Below are positions 51,557-60,140 of a stretch of DNA of 64,000 nt, in pieces. The stretch's first letter is position 1. Each line of letters starts with the position of its first letter. Source of the stretch: Candidatus Zhuqueibacterota bacterium (GTDB lineage Bacteria; Zhuqueibacterota; Zhuqueibacteria; Zhuqueibacterales; Zhuqueibacteraceae). Below the pieces are notes generated by a model. The model saw only the letters and a list, made by a program, of their open reading frames with translations. It was not told where the DNA came from and made no database searches. Both the position numbers and the translations under genes were made by a program. The DNA lies in assembly GCA_022616415.1 (NCBI GenBank), contig JAKEEU010000250.1, positions 29,503 through 93,502 on the forward strand. The letters run 5' to 3'.

Positions 51557-51759
51557 TATTTGAGCTAAATCAAAATTCGCGTCGTCTCGTTGTTACACGA
51601 ACGCATGTCACTGTGGCATTCAATCGAGCGCGTCTTGGGATGTGGCGCTTCGGCTTTGGAGCTTGGATTTGGGTTTTTGCAATATTTCATCCACCCCAAC
51701 AAACAAACCGTACATGATCGGATCACAGAAACGATTGTGATAAAGCAAAGAAAGGCTCA

Positions 51760-53274
51760 ATGAGCCAGCGAACCAGCGACGCTGCAAGCACGAGCGCCGG
51801 CCGTACCGGTCTGTCGCGTGAGATGGGATTGTTGGGGCTGGCAGCAACCGGCATTTGCTCCATGTTGGGCGCGGCGATCAATGTGATTCCGTTCATAATC
51901 CAAAGGAACGTGCCCGGCATTGGGCCGCACGTGTTGCCGGCCTATCTGTTCGCAGCGGTTCCGGCGATTCTCGCAGCGTTGGCTTACGCCATTCTCGCTT
52001 CGGCCATGCCGCGGGCTGGCGGGAGTTATGTCTACGCCAGCCGCGCGCTCAATCCGTATCTGGGATTCGTCGCCAGCTTCTCGCAGTGGTTCGGCCTCTC
52101 TATCGCCATCGGCGTGGTCTCTTATGTTTTGGTTCCCTTCCTGCGCGACATCGCCGCGGCGCTCGGTTGGCAAACACTTGCCAGCGCGTTGGACTCAAGT
52201 GGCATCCGCTTAACTGTGGCGCTGGCGTTTCTGTGGACGTTCGTCGCGGTGAATTTGCGCGGGGTGCAATTGTATGAGCGAACTCTCGTCCCCCTGATGT
52301 TTCTGATGTTCGCGCTCGGCGCCGTCGTCATTGTCGCCGGCTTCTATTTCGATCAGCAAGATTTCGCCGCGGCGGTGCTGGAGCGGGAAGGCCGCCAGAT
52401 TGCTAAGACAGGAACGTCGCCGTTGCAATTCGGCACCTTTCTCGCGGCTGCGGCTCTGCTGTTCTCAAGTTTTATCGGGTTCGATTCCATCGCCCAGGCT
52501 GGCGGCGAGGCGCGCAACCCGGGCAGAACGCTGCCGCTGGCCATTGGGATTGCGGTCGTGACCGTGGGGACGTTTTACATGTTGTTCACCGCCGCGGTTT
52601 ATCACGCTGTGCCGTGGACGTACATCGCGGAGGAAGCCATGAAGCGGGACCTCACCGCGCCCGGACTTCTGGGCTACCTGCTTCCAGCCGGCTGGACGGT
52701 GGCCATCGTTTCCGGGGCCGCTGTCGCGCTGACCAACGACCTGCCGGCGATGCTGCTGGCGGTTTCGCGGCTGATGTTCGCCTGGGCGGAGGACGGCATC
52801 TTTCCCCGGCGCGTGGCGAGCGTTCATCCCAAGTGGCACACGCCGCATGTCGCCATCGTGCTTAGCGGGCTGATGGCGACGGCCGGAATTCTCGGCAGCC
52901 ATCTTGCCGGTGATTTTTTCCTCGGCGTGGATATTCTCGTCACTTCGATGCTGGTGAATTTTCTGCTGATGTGTGTTTCCGTGCTCGCGCTGCCGCGACG
53001 GAATCCGGAGATCGCTCGCGAGGTCCGCGTTCTGCCCTCGCGGCGCGCGCAAGTGCCGCTGGCGTTGCTTGGTACGATTGTGATCGGCGGGTTCCTCATT
53101 GTTCACGTCTGGAAGGACTTTACTGCCTCCGTCAGCGCGTGGTACTTTCATTCGACGCCCGTATGGCTCGCCGTGATGGCGGTGGCCACGGCGGTTTACC
53201 TCCGCGAGCTGCGAAACCTGCGCCGGAGCGGCGTGGACGTGGAGGCGATTTTCTCAACCCTGCCGCCGGAGTAA
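51760..53274 (+). CDS. APC family amino acid permease
   Basis: A 504-aa integral membrane protein with about 12 hydrophobic segments. The first helix shows the APC substrate motif (MGLLGLAATGICSMLGAAIN), and helix 3 begins with SAMPRAGGSYVYASRALNP, the conserved PRAGG-Y signature. Later SFIGFDSIAQAGGEARNPGR is the classic APC helix 6-7 loop. It would take up amino acids or polyamines by proton or sodium symport, or exchange. Followed after 56 bases by the aldo/keto reductase-RidA gene. Substrate unknown. Confidence 0.92.
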   Translation: MSQRTSDAASTSAGRTGLSREMGLLGLAATGICSMLGAAINVIPFIIQRNVPGIGPHVLPAYLFAAVPAILAALAYAILASAMPRAGGSYVYASRALNPYLGFVASFSQWFGLSIAIGVVSYVLVPFLRDIAAALGWQTLASALDSSGIRLTVALAFLWTFVAVNLRGVQLYERTLVPLMFLMFALGAVVIVAGFYFDQQDFAAAVLEREGRQIAKTGTSPLQFGTFLAAAALLFSSFIGFDSIAQAGGEARNPGRTLPLAIGIAVVTVGTFYMLFTAAVYHAVPWTYIAEEAMKRDLTAPGLLGYLLPAGWTVAIVSGAAVALTNDLPAMLLAVSRLMFAWAEDGIFPRRVASVHPKWHTPHVAIVLSGLMATAGILGSHLAGDFFLGVDILVTSMLVNFLLMCVSVLALPRRNPEIAREVRVLPSRRAQVPLALLGTIVIGGFLIVHVWKDFTASVSAWYFHSTPVWLAVMAVATAVYLRELRNLRRSGVDVEAIFSTLPPE

Positions 53275-53330
53275 AGGTGAATTTCAGAATAGCAGAATCA
53301 TTATGGCAAAATAATTTTTTAAAATATTAT

Positions 53331-54827
53331 ATGAATACAAATGTAGAACGCTGTGAGCTGGCGCCGGGCTTCAGCATTTCCCGCGTGCTAACGGGATTGT
53401 GGCAGATTGCGGATATGGAGCGCGACGGCGCGGCGCTGGATCTCGAGGCGACGGCCGCAGCGATGGCAGCATACACCGAAGCAGGCTTCACGACGTTTGA
53501 CATGGCCGATCATTACGGATCCGCAGAAGAGGTTGCCGGTATGTTCATGCGGCAGCGCGGTCACGGCAAATCGGTGCAATTGCTGACGAAATGGGTGCCC
53601 AAGCCCGGACCGGTCACGCGCGAGGACGTGCGGGCTGCCGTGCAACGAGCGCTCGACCGTTTACAAACCGATTGCATCGATCTGTTGCAATTCCACGCCT
53701 GGAACTACGCCGATCCGAGTTGGCTGGATTGCTTGTTTTGGCTGCAAGAGCTTAAAGCGCAGGGACGCATCCGCCATCTCGGCCTGACCAATTTCGACAC
53801 CGCGCACTTGCGGATCGTCGTTCATAGCGGCATCGATGTCGTGTCCAACCAGGTGTGCTTCTCACTCATCGATCAACGTCCTGTGGAACACATGACCGGC
53901 CTTTGTTTGCAGCATGGCATCAAGCTGCTGTGCTACGGGACGGTCGCGGGCGGCTTTCTCACGGAGCGCTGGCTCGGTAAGCCGGAGCCAAGCTGCGCCG
54001 ATTTGCGCACGTGGTCGCAGATGAAGTACAAGCGATTCATTGATACGGCCGGCGGTTGGGAGATTTTTCAGAAGCTTTTGCGCGCCGTCGAAAGTGTCGC
54101 CCGCCGGCACGGCGTTTCGATGGCCAATGTCGCTTGCCGCTACATTCTCGAGCAGCCTGCGGTCGGTGGCATCATCATCGGCGCGCGCCTCGGAGAAAGC
54201 GAGCATGTTCAGGACAATCTGCGCCTGTTCCAGTTTTCACTCGATGAGCCGAGTCGAGTCGCTATCGACGAGTCGTTGGCAAAACTGCGGCCCATTCCCG
54301 GTGACTGCGGCGATGAGTATCGCCAGCCGCCGTTTCTCACCGCCTCCGGCGATTTGAGCCATCACCTCGAAACGATGCCGCCGCCGTATTTGGCGCAAAC
54401 GGGGCTGGATGGCCGGACCAAAGTATTAAGCGGCACGCCGTGGGAGGAGATCGCCGGTTTTTGCCGCGCGGTGCGTCGCGGCAATCGCATTTTGGTCTCG
54501 GGCACAACGGCGACACACGGCAGCCGCGCCATCGGCGGAGCAGATCCTGCCGCCCAGTTCCACTTCGCGATCGACAAGATTGCCGGAGCGCTCCAATCCC
54601 TTGGCGGACGCTTGCGGGACATCGTCCGAACTCGCGTGTACGTTCGCAACTTAAGGGATTGGGAGGCAGTGGCTCGCGCCCACGGTGAGCGGTTTCGCGA
54701 CATTCAGCCGGCGAATACTTTAGTGCGGGCGCAGCTCGTGGGGGACGAGTACCTGGTCGAGGTGGAGGCGGAAGCTGTCGTGCCGGAGGCTGCATCGGTG
54801 CAATCCGATTCCTGGCGCGAAACGTAA
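53331..54827 (+). CDS. Aldo/keto reductase-RidA fusion protein
   Basis: A 498-aa two-domain protein from ATG 53331 (MNTNVERCELAPGFSISRVL). Residues 1-330 form a TIM-barrel aldo/keto reductase with an intact tetrad: Asp57 and Tyr62 (FDMADHYGSAEE), Lys87 (LLTKWV), His122 (LLQFHAW), and cofactor end GGIIIGARLGESEHVQDNL. Residues about 370-490 are a RidA/YjgF domain (LSGTPWEEIAGFCRAVRRG, GNRILVSGTTATHGS, RTRVYVRNLRDWEAVARAH, NTLVRAQLVGDEYLVEVEAE). RidA proteins deaminate reactive enamine/imine intermediates. The fusion suggests reduction of a carbonyl compound coupled to imine clearance (inference). The frame upstream of 53331 overlaps the permease gene in another phase. Next gene starts 8 bases later. 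Confidence 0.9.
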   Translation: MNTNVERCELAPGFSISRVLTGLWQIADMERDGAALDLEATAAAMAAYTEAGFTTFDMADHYGSAEEVAGMFMRQRGHGKSVQLLTKWVPKPGPVTREDVRAAVQRALDRLQTDCIDLLQFHAWNYADPSWLDCLFWLQELKAQGRIRHLGLTNFDTAHLRIVVHSGIDVVSNQVCFSLIDQRPVEHMTGLCLQHGIKLLCYGTVAGGFLTERWLGKPEPSCADLRTWSQMKYKRFIDTAGGWEIFQKLLRAVESVARRHGVSMANVACRYILEQPAVGGIIIGARLGESEHVQDNLRLFQFSLDEPSRVAIDESLAKLRPIPGDCGDEYRQPPFLTASGDLSHHLETMPPPYLAQTGLDGRTKVLSGTPWEEIAGFCRAVRRGNRILVSGTTATHGSRAIGGADPAAQFHFAIDKIAGALQSLGGRLRDIVRTRVYVRNLRDWEAVARAHGERFRDIQPANTLVRAQLVGDEYLVEVEAEAVVPEAASVQSDSWRET

Positions 54828-54835
54828 TTTCTATT

Positions 54836-56944
54836 ATGAGTAATCAATCCATTAATCGTATGCCCTCTCGGCTTGCCGACTATCTCGATGCCGCCCGGCG
54901 CCATCGGTTCGTTGGGCGAGAGACCGAGCGCGCGGTCTTTCAATCCGCCTTGCTCGCGGAAACATTGCCGTTTTACGTGCTGCAGATTTTTGGCCCCGGC
55001 GACGTGGGCAAGACCACGCTGTTGCAGGAAATGGCCGCGCTTTGCCGGCAGCACGAGATCGTTCCCGTTTCTCTGGATGCGCGCAACGTCGATCCTTCGC
55101 CGCCGGCTTTTATTTTGGCTTTGCAACTGGCGATGAGCCTCGGCCCGGAAACCGCTCCGCTTGACGCGCTGGCGGCGCAGCCGGTGCGCAGCGTTATTTT
55201 CATCGACACCTACGAAAAGCTCAATCCGCTGGACGGCTGGTTGCGCGAAGTTTTTCTGCCGCAGCTTCCGGAAAAAGTGCTTTTGGTGATTGCCGGCCGC
55301 GAACCGCTTTCGCCCGGATGGCGCACGGACCCCGGCTGGAACGCGTTGGTGCGCATGCTGCCGTTGCGCAACCTCGGTCCGGAAGAAAGCCGCGCGTATC
55401 TCAGCCAGCGGCAGGTCGCGGCGGAGCAGCATCAATCGGTTCTCGATTTCACGCGCGGGCATCCGTTGGCGCTCTCGCTCGTCGCCGACGTTCTCGACCA
55501 GCGCCAGGATCAACGCTTCGTTCCGGAAGAAGCGCCCGACATGATCAAAACTTTGCTCGAACGCTTCGTGCAAAAAGTTCCCAGCCCGGCGCATCGCACG
55601 GCGTTGGAAGCCTCGGGGCTGTTGCACGTGATCACCGAGCCGGTTTTGGCCGAGCTGCTCCAGGTTGGCGACGCGCACGAATTGTTCGAGTGGCTGCGTT
55701 CGCTTTCCTTCATCGAATACGGCAAAGCCGGCTTGTTCCCGCACGATCTGGTGCGCGACGTGCTGGCGACCGAGCTGCGTTGGCGCAATCCCGATTGGTA
55801 TGCAGAGCTGCACCATCGCGCACGGGCCTATTACGTCAAGCGCATGCAGCAAACACAGGGCGAGGAACAACGCCGCGTGTTGTTCGGATACATTTATTTG
55901 CACCGCATGAATCCGGTGGTGCGGCCGGTTTATGATTGGCAGGAGAGCGGCAACGTGTGGACGGACACGGCGCGCGAAGCTGATATTCCTGCGCTGCTGG
56001 CCATGGTCAACCAACACGAGGGAGATGAGTCGGCGCGCGCGGCAAAATATTGGTTTGACCGGCTTCCGGATTCCGTGCGCGTGTTTCGCAGCGGCCGGCA
56101 AGCTCCGGCAGGTTTTCTCGTGCTCTTGACGCTGGACCACGTGAGCGACGAGATGATCCAGAACGATCCCGCTCTTGATAGCGCTTTGAAATATTTGCAA
56201 AACCATGCGCCGCTGCGTTCCGGTGAAAAGTTGATGTATATGCGCTTTTGGATGGCCGGTGAAACCTATCAAGCGCATTCCCCCACCCAAAGTCGAATCT
56301 TCATCAACGTGGTGCAGAGCTATTTCTCCACTCCCGGCTTGGCCTTCACCTTTCTCGCGTTTGCAGCACCCGAGATTTGGGAGCAAGTCATGGCCTACGC
56401 CGATTTTGCGCGTGTGCCCGAAGCCGATTTTGCGATCGGCGGGCGGCGCTATGGTGTTTATGCACACGACTGGCGCGTTGCGCCGCTGCTAGCCTGGCTT
56501 GATTTCATGGCTGCCCGTGAATTATCGCAAGAACAAAATTATTCACCAGCATCGAAAGCGAGTCCCACCGTTGTTCTTAGCGAGCCGGATTTCGCGGCTG
56601 CGATACACGAGGCGTTGCGCACTTATGCACGTCCGGACAATTTGCGCACCAGCCCGCTGCTGCGCTCGCGCCTGGTGATCGAGCTGGCCAAACCCGGCGA
56701 CGGCGAGGCCGAGCGCATTGCCCTGCTGCTCGATTTGATTCGTGACGCCGCCAAATCATTGGAAGCATCGCCGCGCGAAGCGAAGCTGTATCGCGTGCTG
56801 CATCGCACATATTTTAACCCCGCTGAAAGCCAGGAGCTCGCTGCCGAGGCGCTCAGCCTTCCTTTCAGCACCTATCGGCGTTATCTCAAAGCCGCCATCA
56901 CGCGCGTTACGGAAACTCTCTGGCATAAGGAAATCAGCTTATGA
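54836..56944 (+). CDS. STAND-like P-loop NTPase with winged-helix C-terminus
   Basis: A 702-aa soluble protein. It opens with RFVGRETERAVFQSAL (the 'FVGR' pre-Walker motif), Walker A in IFGPGDVGKTTLLQEM (about 50-64), Walker B in RSVIFIDTYEKL (about 118-128) and the sensor-like VIAGREPLSPGW. The middle is helical, and the last about 60 residues (YRVLHRTYFNPAESQELAAE, then ALSLPFSTYRRYLKAA) form a helix-turn-helix-like domain seen in many STAND regulators. It probably senses a ligand or protein and switches by nucleotide exchange. It starts 8 bases after the AKR-RidA gene, so it is likely in the same operon. Output target unknown. Confidence 0.85.
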   Translation: MSNQSINRMPSRLADYLDAARRHRFVGRETERAVFQSALLAETLPFYVLQIFGPGDVGKTTLLQEMAALCRQHEIVPVSLDARNVDPSPPAFILALQLAMSLGPETAPLDALAAQPVRSVIFIDTYEKLNPLDGWLREVFLPQLPEKVLLVIAGREPLSPGWRTDPGWNALVRMLPLRNLGPEESRAYLSQRQVAAEQHQSVLDFTRGHPLALSLVADVLDQRQDQRFVPEEAPDMIKTLLERFVQKVPSPAHRTALEASGLLHVITEPVLAELLQVGDAHELFEWLRSLSFIEYGKAGLFPHDLVRDVLATELRWRNPDWYAELHHRARAYYVKRMQQTQGEEQRRVLFGYIYLHRMNPVVRPVYDWQESGNVWTDTAREADIPALLAMVNQHEGDESARAAKYWFDRLPDSVRVFRSGRQAPAGFLVLLTLDHVSDEMIQNDPALDSALKYLQNHAPLRSGEKLMYMRFWMAGETYQAHSPTQSRIFINVVQSYFSTPGLAFTFLAFAAPEIWEQVMAYADFARVPEADFAIGGRRYGVYAHDWRVAPLLAWLDFMAARELSQEQNYSPASKASPTVVLSEPDFAAAIHEALRTYARPDNLRTSPLLRSRLVIELAKPGDGEAERIALLLDLIRDAAKSLEASPREAKLYRVLHRTYFNPAESQELAAEALSLPFSTYRRYLKAAITRVTETLWHKEISL

Positions 56945-57018
56945 AATTAAATCTTGCATTTGAGATTCCCTTGATTATATTCGATGAAACAAGTTTTGGT
57001 CTGATAAAATTTAAATGA
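56941..57018 (+). CDS. Possible 25-aa frame overlapping the NTPase stop
   Basis: ATG 56941 shares four bases (ATGA) with the NTPase stop and opens MKLNLAFEIPLIIFDETSFG.. to TGA 57018. The overlap would allow coupled translation, but there is no homologue I recognise, and part of it (from 56971) is the duplicated upstream region also found at 60051, where the frame is not kept. Probably fortuitous. Confidence 0.2.
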   Translation: MKLNLAFEIPLIIFDETSFGLIKFK

Positions 57019-57066
57019 GGTAACGCTTGTTGAAGTATTGAATAAAAACTTTTTCCTTCAGCATCT
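56971..57066 (+). promoter_or_regulatory. Upstream region of MalT-like gene 1, duplicated before gene 2
   Basis: TTGATTATATTCGATG.., TTGGTCTGAT.. and GTATTGAATAAAAACTTTT run in the same order and spacing at 60051-60140. The conserved block directly precedes both start codons (CTATGAG(T/C)GATAACCGC), so it likely holds the promoter and any operator shared by the two paralogues. Confidence 0.5.
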
Positions 57067-58179
57067 ATGAGTGATAACCGCTCCACCGGCGCGGCGCCGC
57101 CAACAGCACTCCTTCCCACCAAGCTCTACATCCCACCGGCGCGCACCGATCTCGTGCAACGCCGGCATTTGACCAACCGGCTGAACGAGGGCATGCAACG
57201 CCGGCTCACGCTGATCTCCGCTCCCGCAGGTTTTGGCAAAACCACGCTCCTGGGCGAATGGATTCCCACCAGCAGCCGTTGTGTCACCTGGGTTTCGCTG
57301 GATAAAGGCGATAACGACGCGATACGCTTTTGGACTTATGTCATAGCGGCGCTGCAAATGCTGCGGAGCGATCTCGGCAAAAAAACCCAGGGGCTGCTCA
57401 ATTCTCCCCAACCGCCAACTTTCGAAACGATACTCACCAGCCTGGTCAACGAGATTGCCGCTTTCCCCGATGTCTTCGCGCTCGTGCTGGACGATTACCA
57501 CGTCATCGAAGCGCCGCCGATCCACGAGGCTCTCGCTTTTTTGCTCGAGCATCTGCCGCGCAACATGCACGTCATCATCACCAGCCGCGCCGATCCCGCG
57601 CTGCCGCTGGCACGTTTGCGCGCCCAGCGTGAGATGACGGAATTGCGCGCGCACGATTTGCGTTTTACGCTCGCCGAATCAGCCGCTTTTCTCAACGAGG
57701 TCATGAAAATTGGCATCGAAGAAAAAGACATTGCGGCGCTGGATCAGCGCACCGAAGGTTGGATCGCCGGCTTGCAACTGGCCGCACTGTCGATGCAGGG
57801 CCGCGACGACGTTTCCGCTTTCATCAAAGCCTTCACCGGCGACGACCGCTACATTTTGGATTATCTCATTGAAGAAGTCTTTCGCCGCCAGCCCGAGCAC
57901 ATTCAAAATTTTCTCTTGCAAACTTCGATTCTCGAGCGCTTGTGCGGCTCGCTGTGCGACGCGATTTTGATTACGGATCACGAATCACGGATTACGGAAC
58001 CACAGGCCGTCATCCGTAATCCGCAATTCGTAACCAGTAATTCACAAGCCATGCTCGAGCATCTGGAGCGCGCCAATCTCTTCATCGTCCCGCTGGACGA
58101 CAAGCGGCAATGGTATCGTTACCATCATCTCTTTGCCGATCTGTTGCGCTTTCGTCTGCAACAACAAAAAACGGGATGA
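57067..58179 (+). CDS. MalT-like LuxR regulator 1, N-terminal part (ATPase and repeats), before frameshift
   Basis: Encodes the NTPase half of a MalT-type regulator: LLPTKLYIPPARTDLVQR, Walker A in SAPAGFGKTTLLGEW (about 50-64), Walker B in ALVLDDYHVIEA, the sensor region MHVIITSRADPALPLARLRA, and winged-helix part LQTSILERLCGSLCDAI. The frame ends at TGA 58179, right after RYHHLFADLLRFRLQQQK, where the C-terminal part continues in the -1 frame beyond a run of six A (58166-58171). A 25-codon palindromic element is inserted in frame at 57969-58043. Known MalT proteins are single chains of about 900 aa, so this is half a protein unless frameshifting restores it. Confidence 0.85.
   Translation: MSDNRSTGAAPPTALLPTKLYIPPARTDLVQRRHLTNRLNEGMQRRLTLISAPAGFGKTTLLGEWIPTSSRCVTWVSLDKGDNDAIRFWTYVIAALQMLRSDLGKKTQGLLNSPQPPTFETILTSLVNEIAAFPDVFALVLDDYHVIEAPPIHEALAFLLEHLPRNMHVIITSRADPALPLARLRAQREMTELRAHDLRFTLAESAAFLNEVMKIGIEEKDIAALDQRTEGWIAGLQLAALSMQGRDDVSAFIKAFTGDDRYILDYLIEEVFRRQPEHIQNFLLQTSILERLCGSLCDAILITDHESRITEPQAVIRNPQFVTSNSQAMLEHLERANLFIVPLDDKRQWYRYHHLFADLLRFRLQQQKTG
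57969..58043. repeat. 75-base palindromic element inserted in frame in MalT-like gene 1
   Basis: GATTACGGATCACGAATCAC and the opposing CCGTAATCCGCAATTCGTAA arm form an imperfect palindrome of the sort usually found between genes. It is exactly 25 codons and adds ITDHESRITEPQAVIRNPQF plus VTSNS at a surface loop where related proteins have a short TGQxDGQA-like turn. Confidence 0.6.
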
Positions 58180-59852
58180 GCCGCGAGCTGCATCTGCGCG
58201 CGAGCAACTGGTATGAGCAAAACGGCTGGCTCCGCGAGGCGGTCGATCATGCGCTGGCGGCGCAAGAATGGTCGCGCGCCATGGCGCTAATGGAGCGCCT
58301 CATGGCGGTGCCGACGTTTAGACACGGCCGGTACGCCACGATACATGCCTGGCTGGAGAAACTGCCGGAAACCGAATGGCAAACCAGGCCCGATCTCTGT
58401 CTCTGGTATGCTTGGGCCTTGCTGGTCTCCAACAAGCCCGAGCAATATGAGCTGCCGCTGCGTGTGGCTGAACGGGTGTGGCAAGCTCAGGCAAATACGC
58501 TCAAGTTGGCGCAAGTCCATATGGTTCGTGCCATGGAGACGAATTTCAAGGGAGAAGTGTCAGAAACGATTGCGCTCGCTGCCAGTGCGCTGCGTGATCT
58601 TGCCCAGGATGATCGAATAAACCGCGGCATCGCGAGTTTTCTACTGGGCTGCGGTTATGCCTTCGCTGGCAAGGTAGCTGAAGCAACAGCGACTTTGCTC
58701 GCCGCGCGCACCGGCAGCCGCGAAGCCGGCGATCTCAGCATTGAGCTGGCGGCGATGGAAGTATTGGGTTACGTGCAGATGCTGCAAGGAAAATTGCGTG
58801 CCGCCCAAGAATCTTATCAGGAAGTGCTTCGGCGTTATGATAACCGCTTTCATAACCAAGCGATTCGTGCCAATATCGGCATGGGTGTGATCCACCGCGA
58901 ATGGAATGATTTCGCCGCGGCGCGACGTTATTTGGATAGCGCTTTGGAGATCGACCGAAAGACGGGCTTTGGCAAAAAGTGGCCCTGGCTCAATGTTGAA
59001 AACGGTCGCATACACGCAGCCGCCGGCGAGATGGAGTCCGCCATCGCGGAGATGAATCGCGCCATCGCGCTGGGCGGGCAAATTGGCAACCGCCGCATTG
59101 CCTGGGAAGCGCGCGCCTATCTTGCCCGCTTTGGGCTGGTACAGGGAAATTCAACCGTGATAGAAAAATGGATGGCGCAATTCGCGCTGCAACATGATGG
59201 CGATATTCAGGAAGGCCACGAAATTGAGTATTTGACGCAAGCGCGATTGCTGCTCAGCAAAAGTGAATATGCGGCGGCTGGGGAATTATCGCAGCGCGTG
59301 CAGCAAGCTGCAGAAGCCGACGGCAGAATGAGCAGCGTGATAGAATGCCTTACGCTCGAAGCGCTTGCCCTGCACGCGCAGCGCCAATTGGAACCGGCTT
59401 GCTTACGACTTGCCAAAGCATTGGCGCTGGCTGAACCTGAAAACTTCATGCGCGTGTTTGTAGATGAAGGCGCGCCGATGGCGGCATTGCTGCGGGATTT
59501 TGTCAAAGCCCGGCAAAAGGAAAATTCCTCCGGCGCCAACCAGCTTTTGCAGAGCTATGCGATCAAGTTGCTCTCCGTATTTCCACCGGAACAGGTGCCG
59601 GCCGCGATTCAATCCCACAAAACCGCAGCGGGATTGCCGGCCTCTTATCTCGTCGATCCGCTGAGCGAGCGCGAATTGGAAATTTTGAAGCTCGTTGCCG
59701 AGGGCTTCTCCAACCAGGAAATCGGCCGCAAGCTTTTTGTAGCGACCAGCACGGTGAAGCGGCACATCAACAACATCTACGCGAAGCTCGACGTCCACAG
59801 CCGCACGCAGGCGGTGGCGAAGGGGAAGGAACTGAAGGTGCTGGCGGATTAA
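58176..59852 (+). CDS. MalT-like LuxR regulator 1, C-terminal part (TPR-like and HTH)
   Basis: ATG 58176 overlaps the preceding TGA (ATGA) and starts MSRELHLRASNWYEQNGWLR, the usual first helices of the MalT superhelical domain. Residues about 20-460 are TPR-like pairs; the C-terminal LuxR helix-turn-helix is LVDPLSERELEILKLVAEGF then SNQEIGRKLFVATSTVKRHI with AKLDVHSRTQA. As a separate chain it would be an NTPase-less LuxR effector of 558 aa. The open frame extends back to 58110 in the overlapping region. Either -1 slippage at AAAAAAC, reinitiation at ATGA, or a missing A in the assembly would unite or link the halves. Confidence 0.85.
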   Translation: MSRELHLRASNWYEQNGWLREAVDHALAAQEWSRAMALMERLMAVPTFRHGRYATIHAWLEKLPETEWQTRPDLCLWYAWALLVSNKPEQYELPLRVAERVWQAQANTLKLAQVHMVRAMETNFKGEVSETIALAASALRDLAQDDRINRGIASFLLGCGYAFAGKVAEATATLLAARTGSREAGDLSIELAAMEVLGYVQMLQGKLRAAQESYQEVLRRYDNRFHNQAIRANIGMGVIHREWNDFAAARRYLDSALEIDRKTGFGKKWPWLNVENGRIHAAAGEMESAIAEMNRAIALGGQIGNRRIAWEARAYLARFGLVQGNSTVIEKWMAQFALQHDGDIQEGHEIEYLTQARLLLSKSEYAAAGELSQRVQQAAEADGRMSSVIECLTLEALALHAQRQLEPACLRLAKALALAEPENFMRVFVDEGAPMAALLRDFVKARQKENSSGANQLLQSYAIKLLSVFPPEQVPAAIQSHKTAAGLPASYLVDPLSERELEILKLVAEGFSNQEIGRKLFVATSTVKRHINNIYAKLDVHSRTQAVAKGKELKVLAD

Positions 59853-59955
59853 CTCATTGAGCCTTCCGAGCTTTTTGTTGATTTTTTCCAAAACGTTTGT
59901 ATATTTTTTATTAAGATTGAAACCGTAACTTTCCAAATCACTGGAAGCGTGGAAT

Positions 59956-60045
59956 ATGAAAACCATTCAATTAACCCTGGATGATGACTTGCTTGATCGC
60001 GTTAATCATGCAATTGCGCAACAACAAACCTCATTGCACTTGTGA
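59956..60045 (+). pseudogene. Truncated ribbon-helix-helix antitoxin-like gene
   Basis: ATG 59956 to TGA encodes MKTIQLTLDDDLLDRVNHAI plus AQQQTSLHL. The KTIQLTLDDDLLxRV opening is the strand-helix start of RHH antitoxins (usually 70-90 aa), but helix 2 and the toxin-binding tail are gone. The sequence goes straight into the duplicated upstream block, so the duplication breakpoint probably cut this gene. Confidence 0.5.
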
Positions 60046-60050
60046 GACGC

Positions 60051-60140
60051 TTGATTATATTCGATGGAGCCAGCCTTGGTCTGATGAAAGGAGATAGCAA
60101 TTACTGGAGTATTGAATAAAAACTTTTCATTCCAGCCACT
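60051..60140 (+). promoter_or_regulatory. Upstream region of MalT-like gene 2 (copy of 56971-57066)
   Basis: The same blocks as in copy 1 (TTGATTATATTCGATGG.., TTGGTCTGATGA, GTATTGAATAAAAACTTTT) lead to the ATG at 60141. It has an additional AAAGGAG at 60087, too far upstream to serve as the ribosome site. Confidence 0.5.

Larger units (their letters stand above)
59853..60140. other. Gap with antitoxin relic and duplicated upstream region
   Basis: 288 bases between the two MalT-like genes. It carries the 29-aa ribbon-helix-helix-like relic (59956-60045) and the duplicated upstream block (60051-60140); nothing else was recognised. Confidence 0.5.

Noticed and set aside
52971..53330. N-terminal extension of the AKR-RidA protein
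   Set aside because: It overlaps the well-supported permease gene in another frame, and the reductase fold is complete from ATG 53331.
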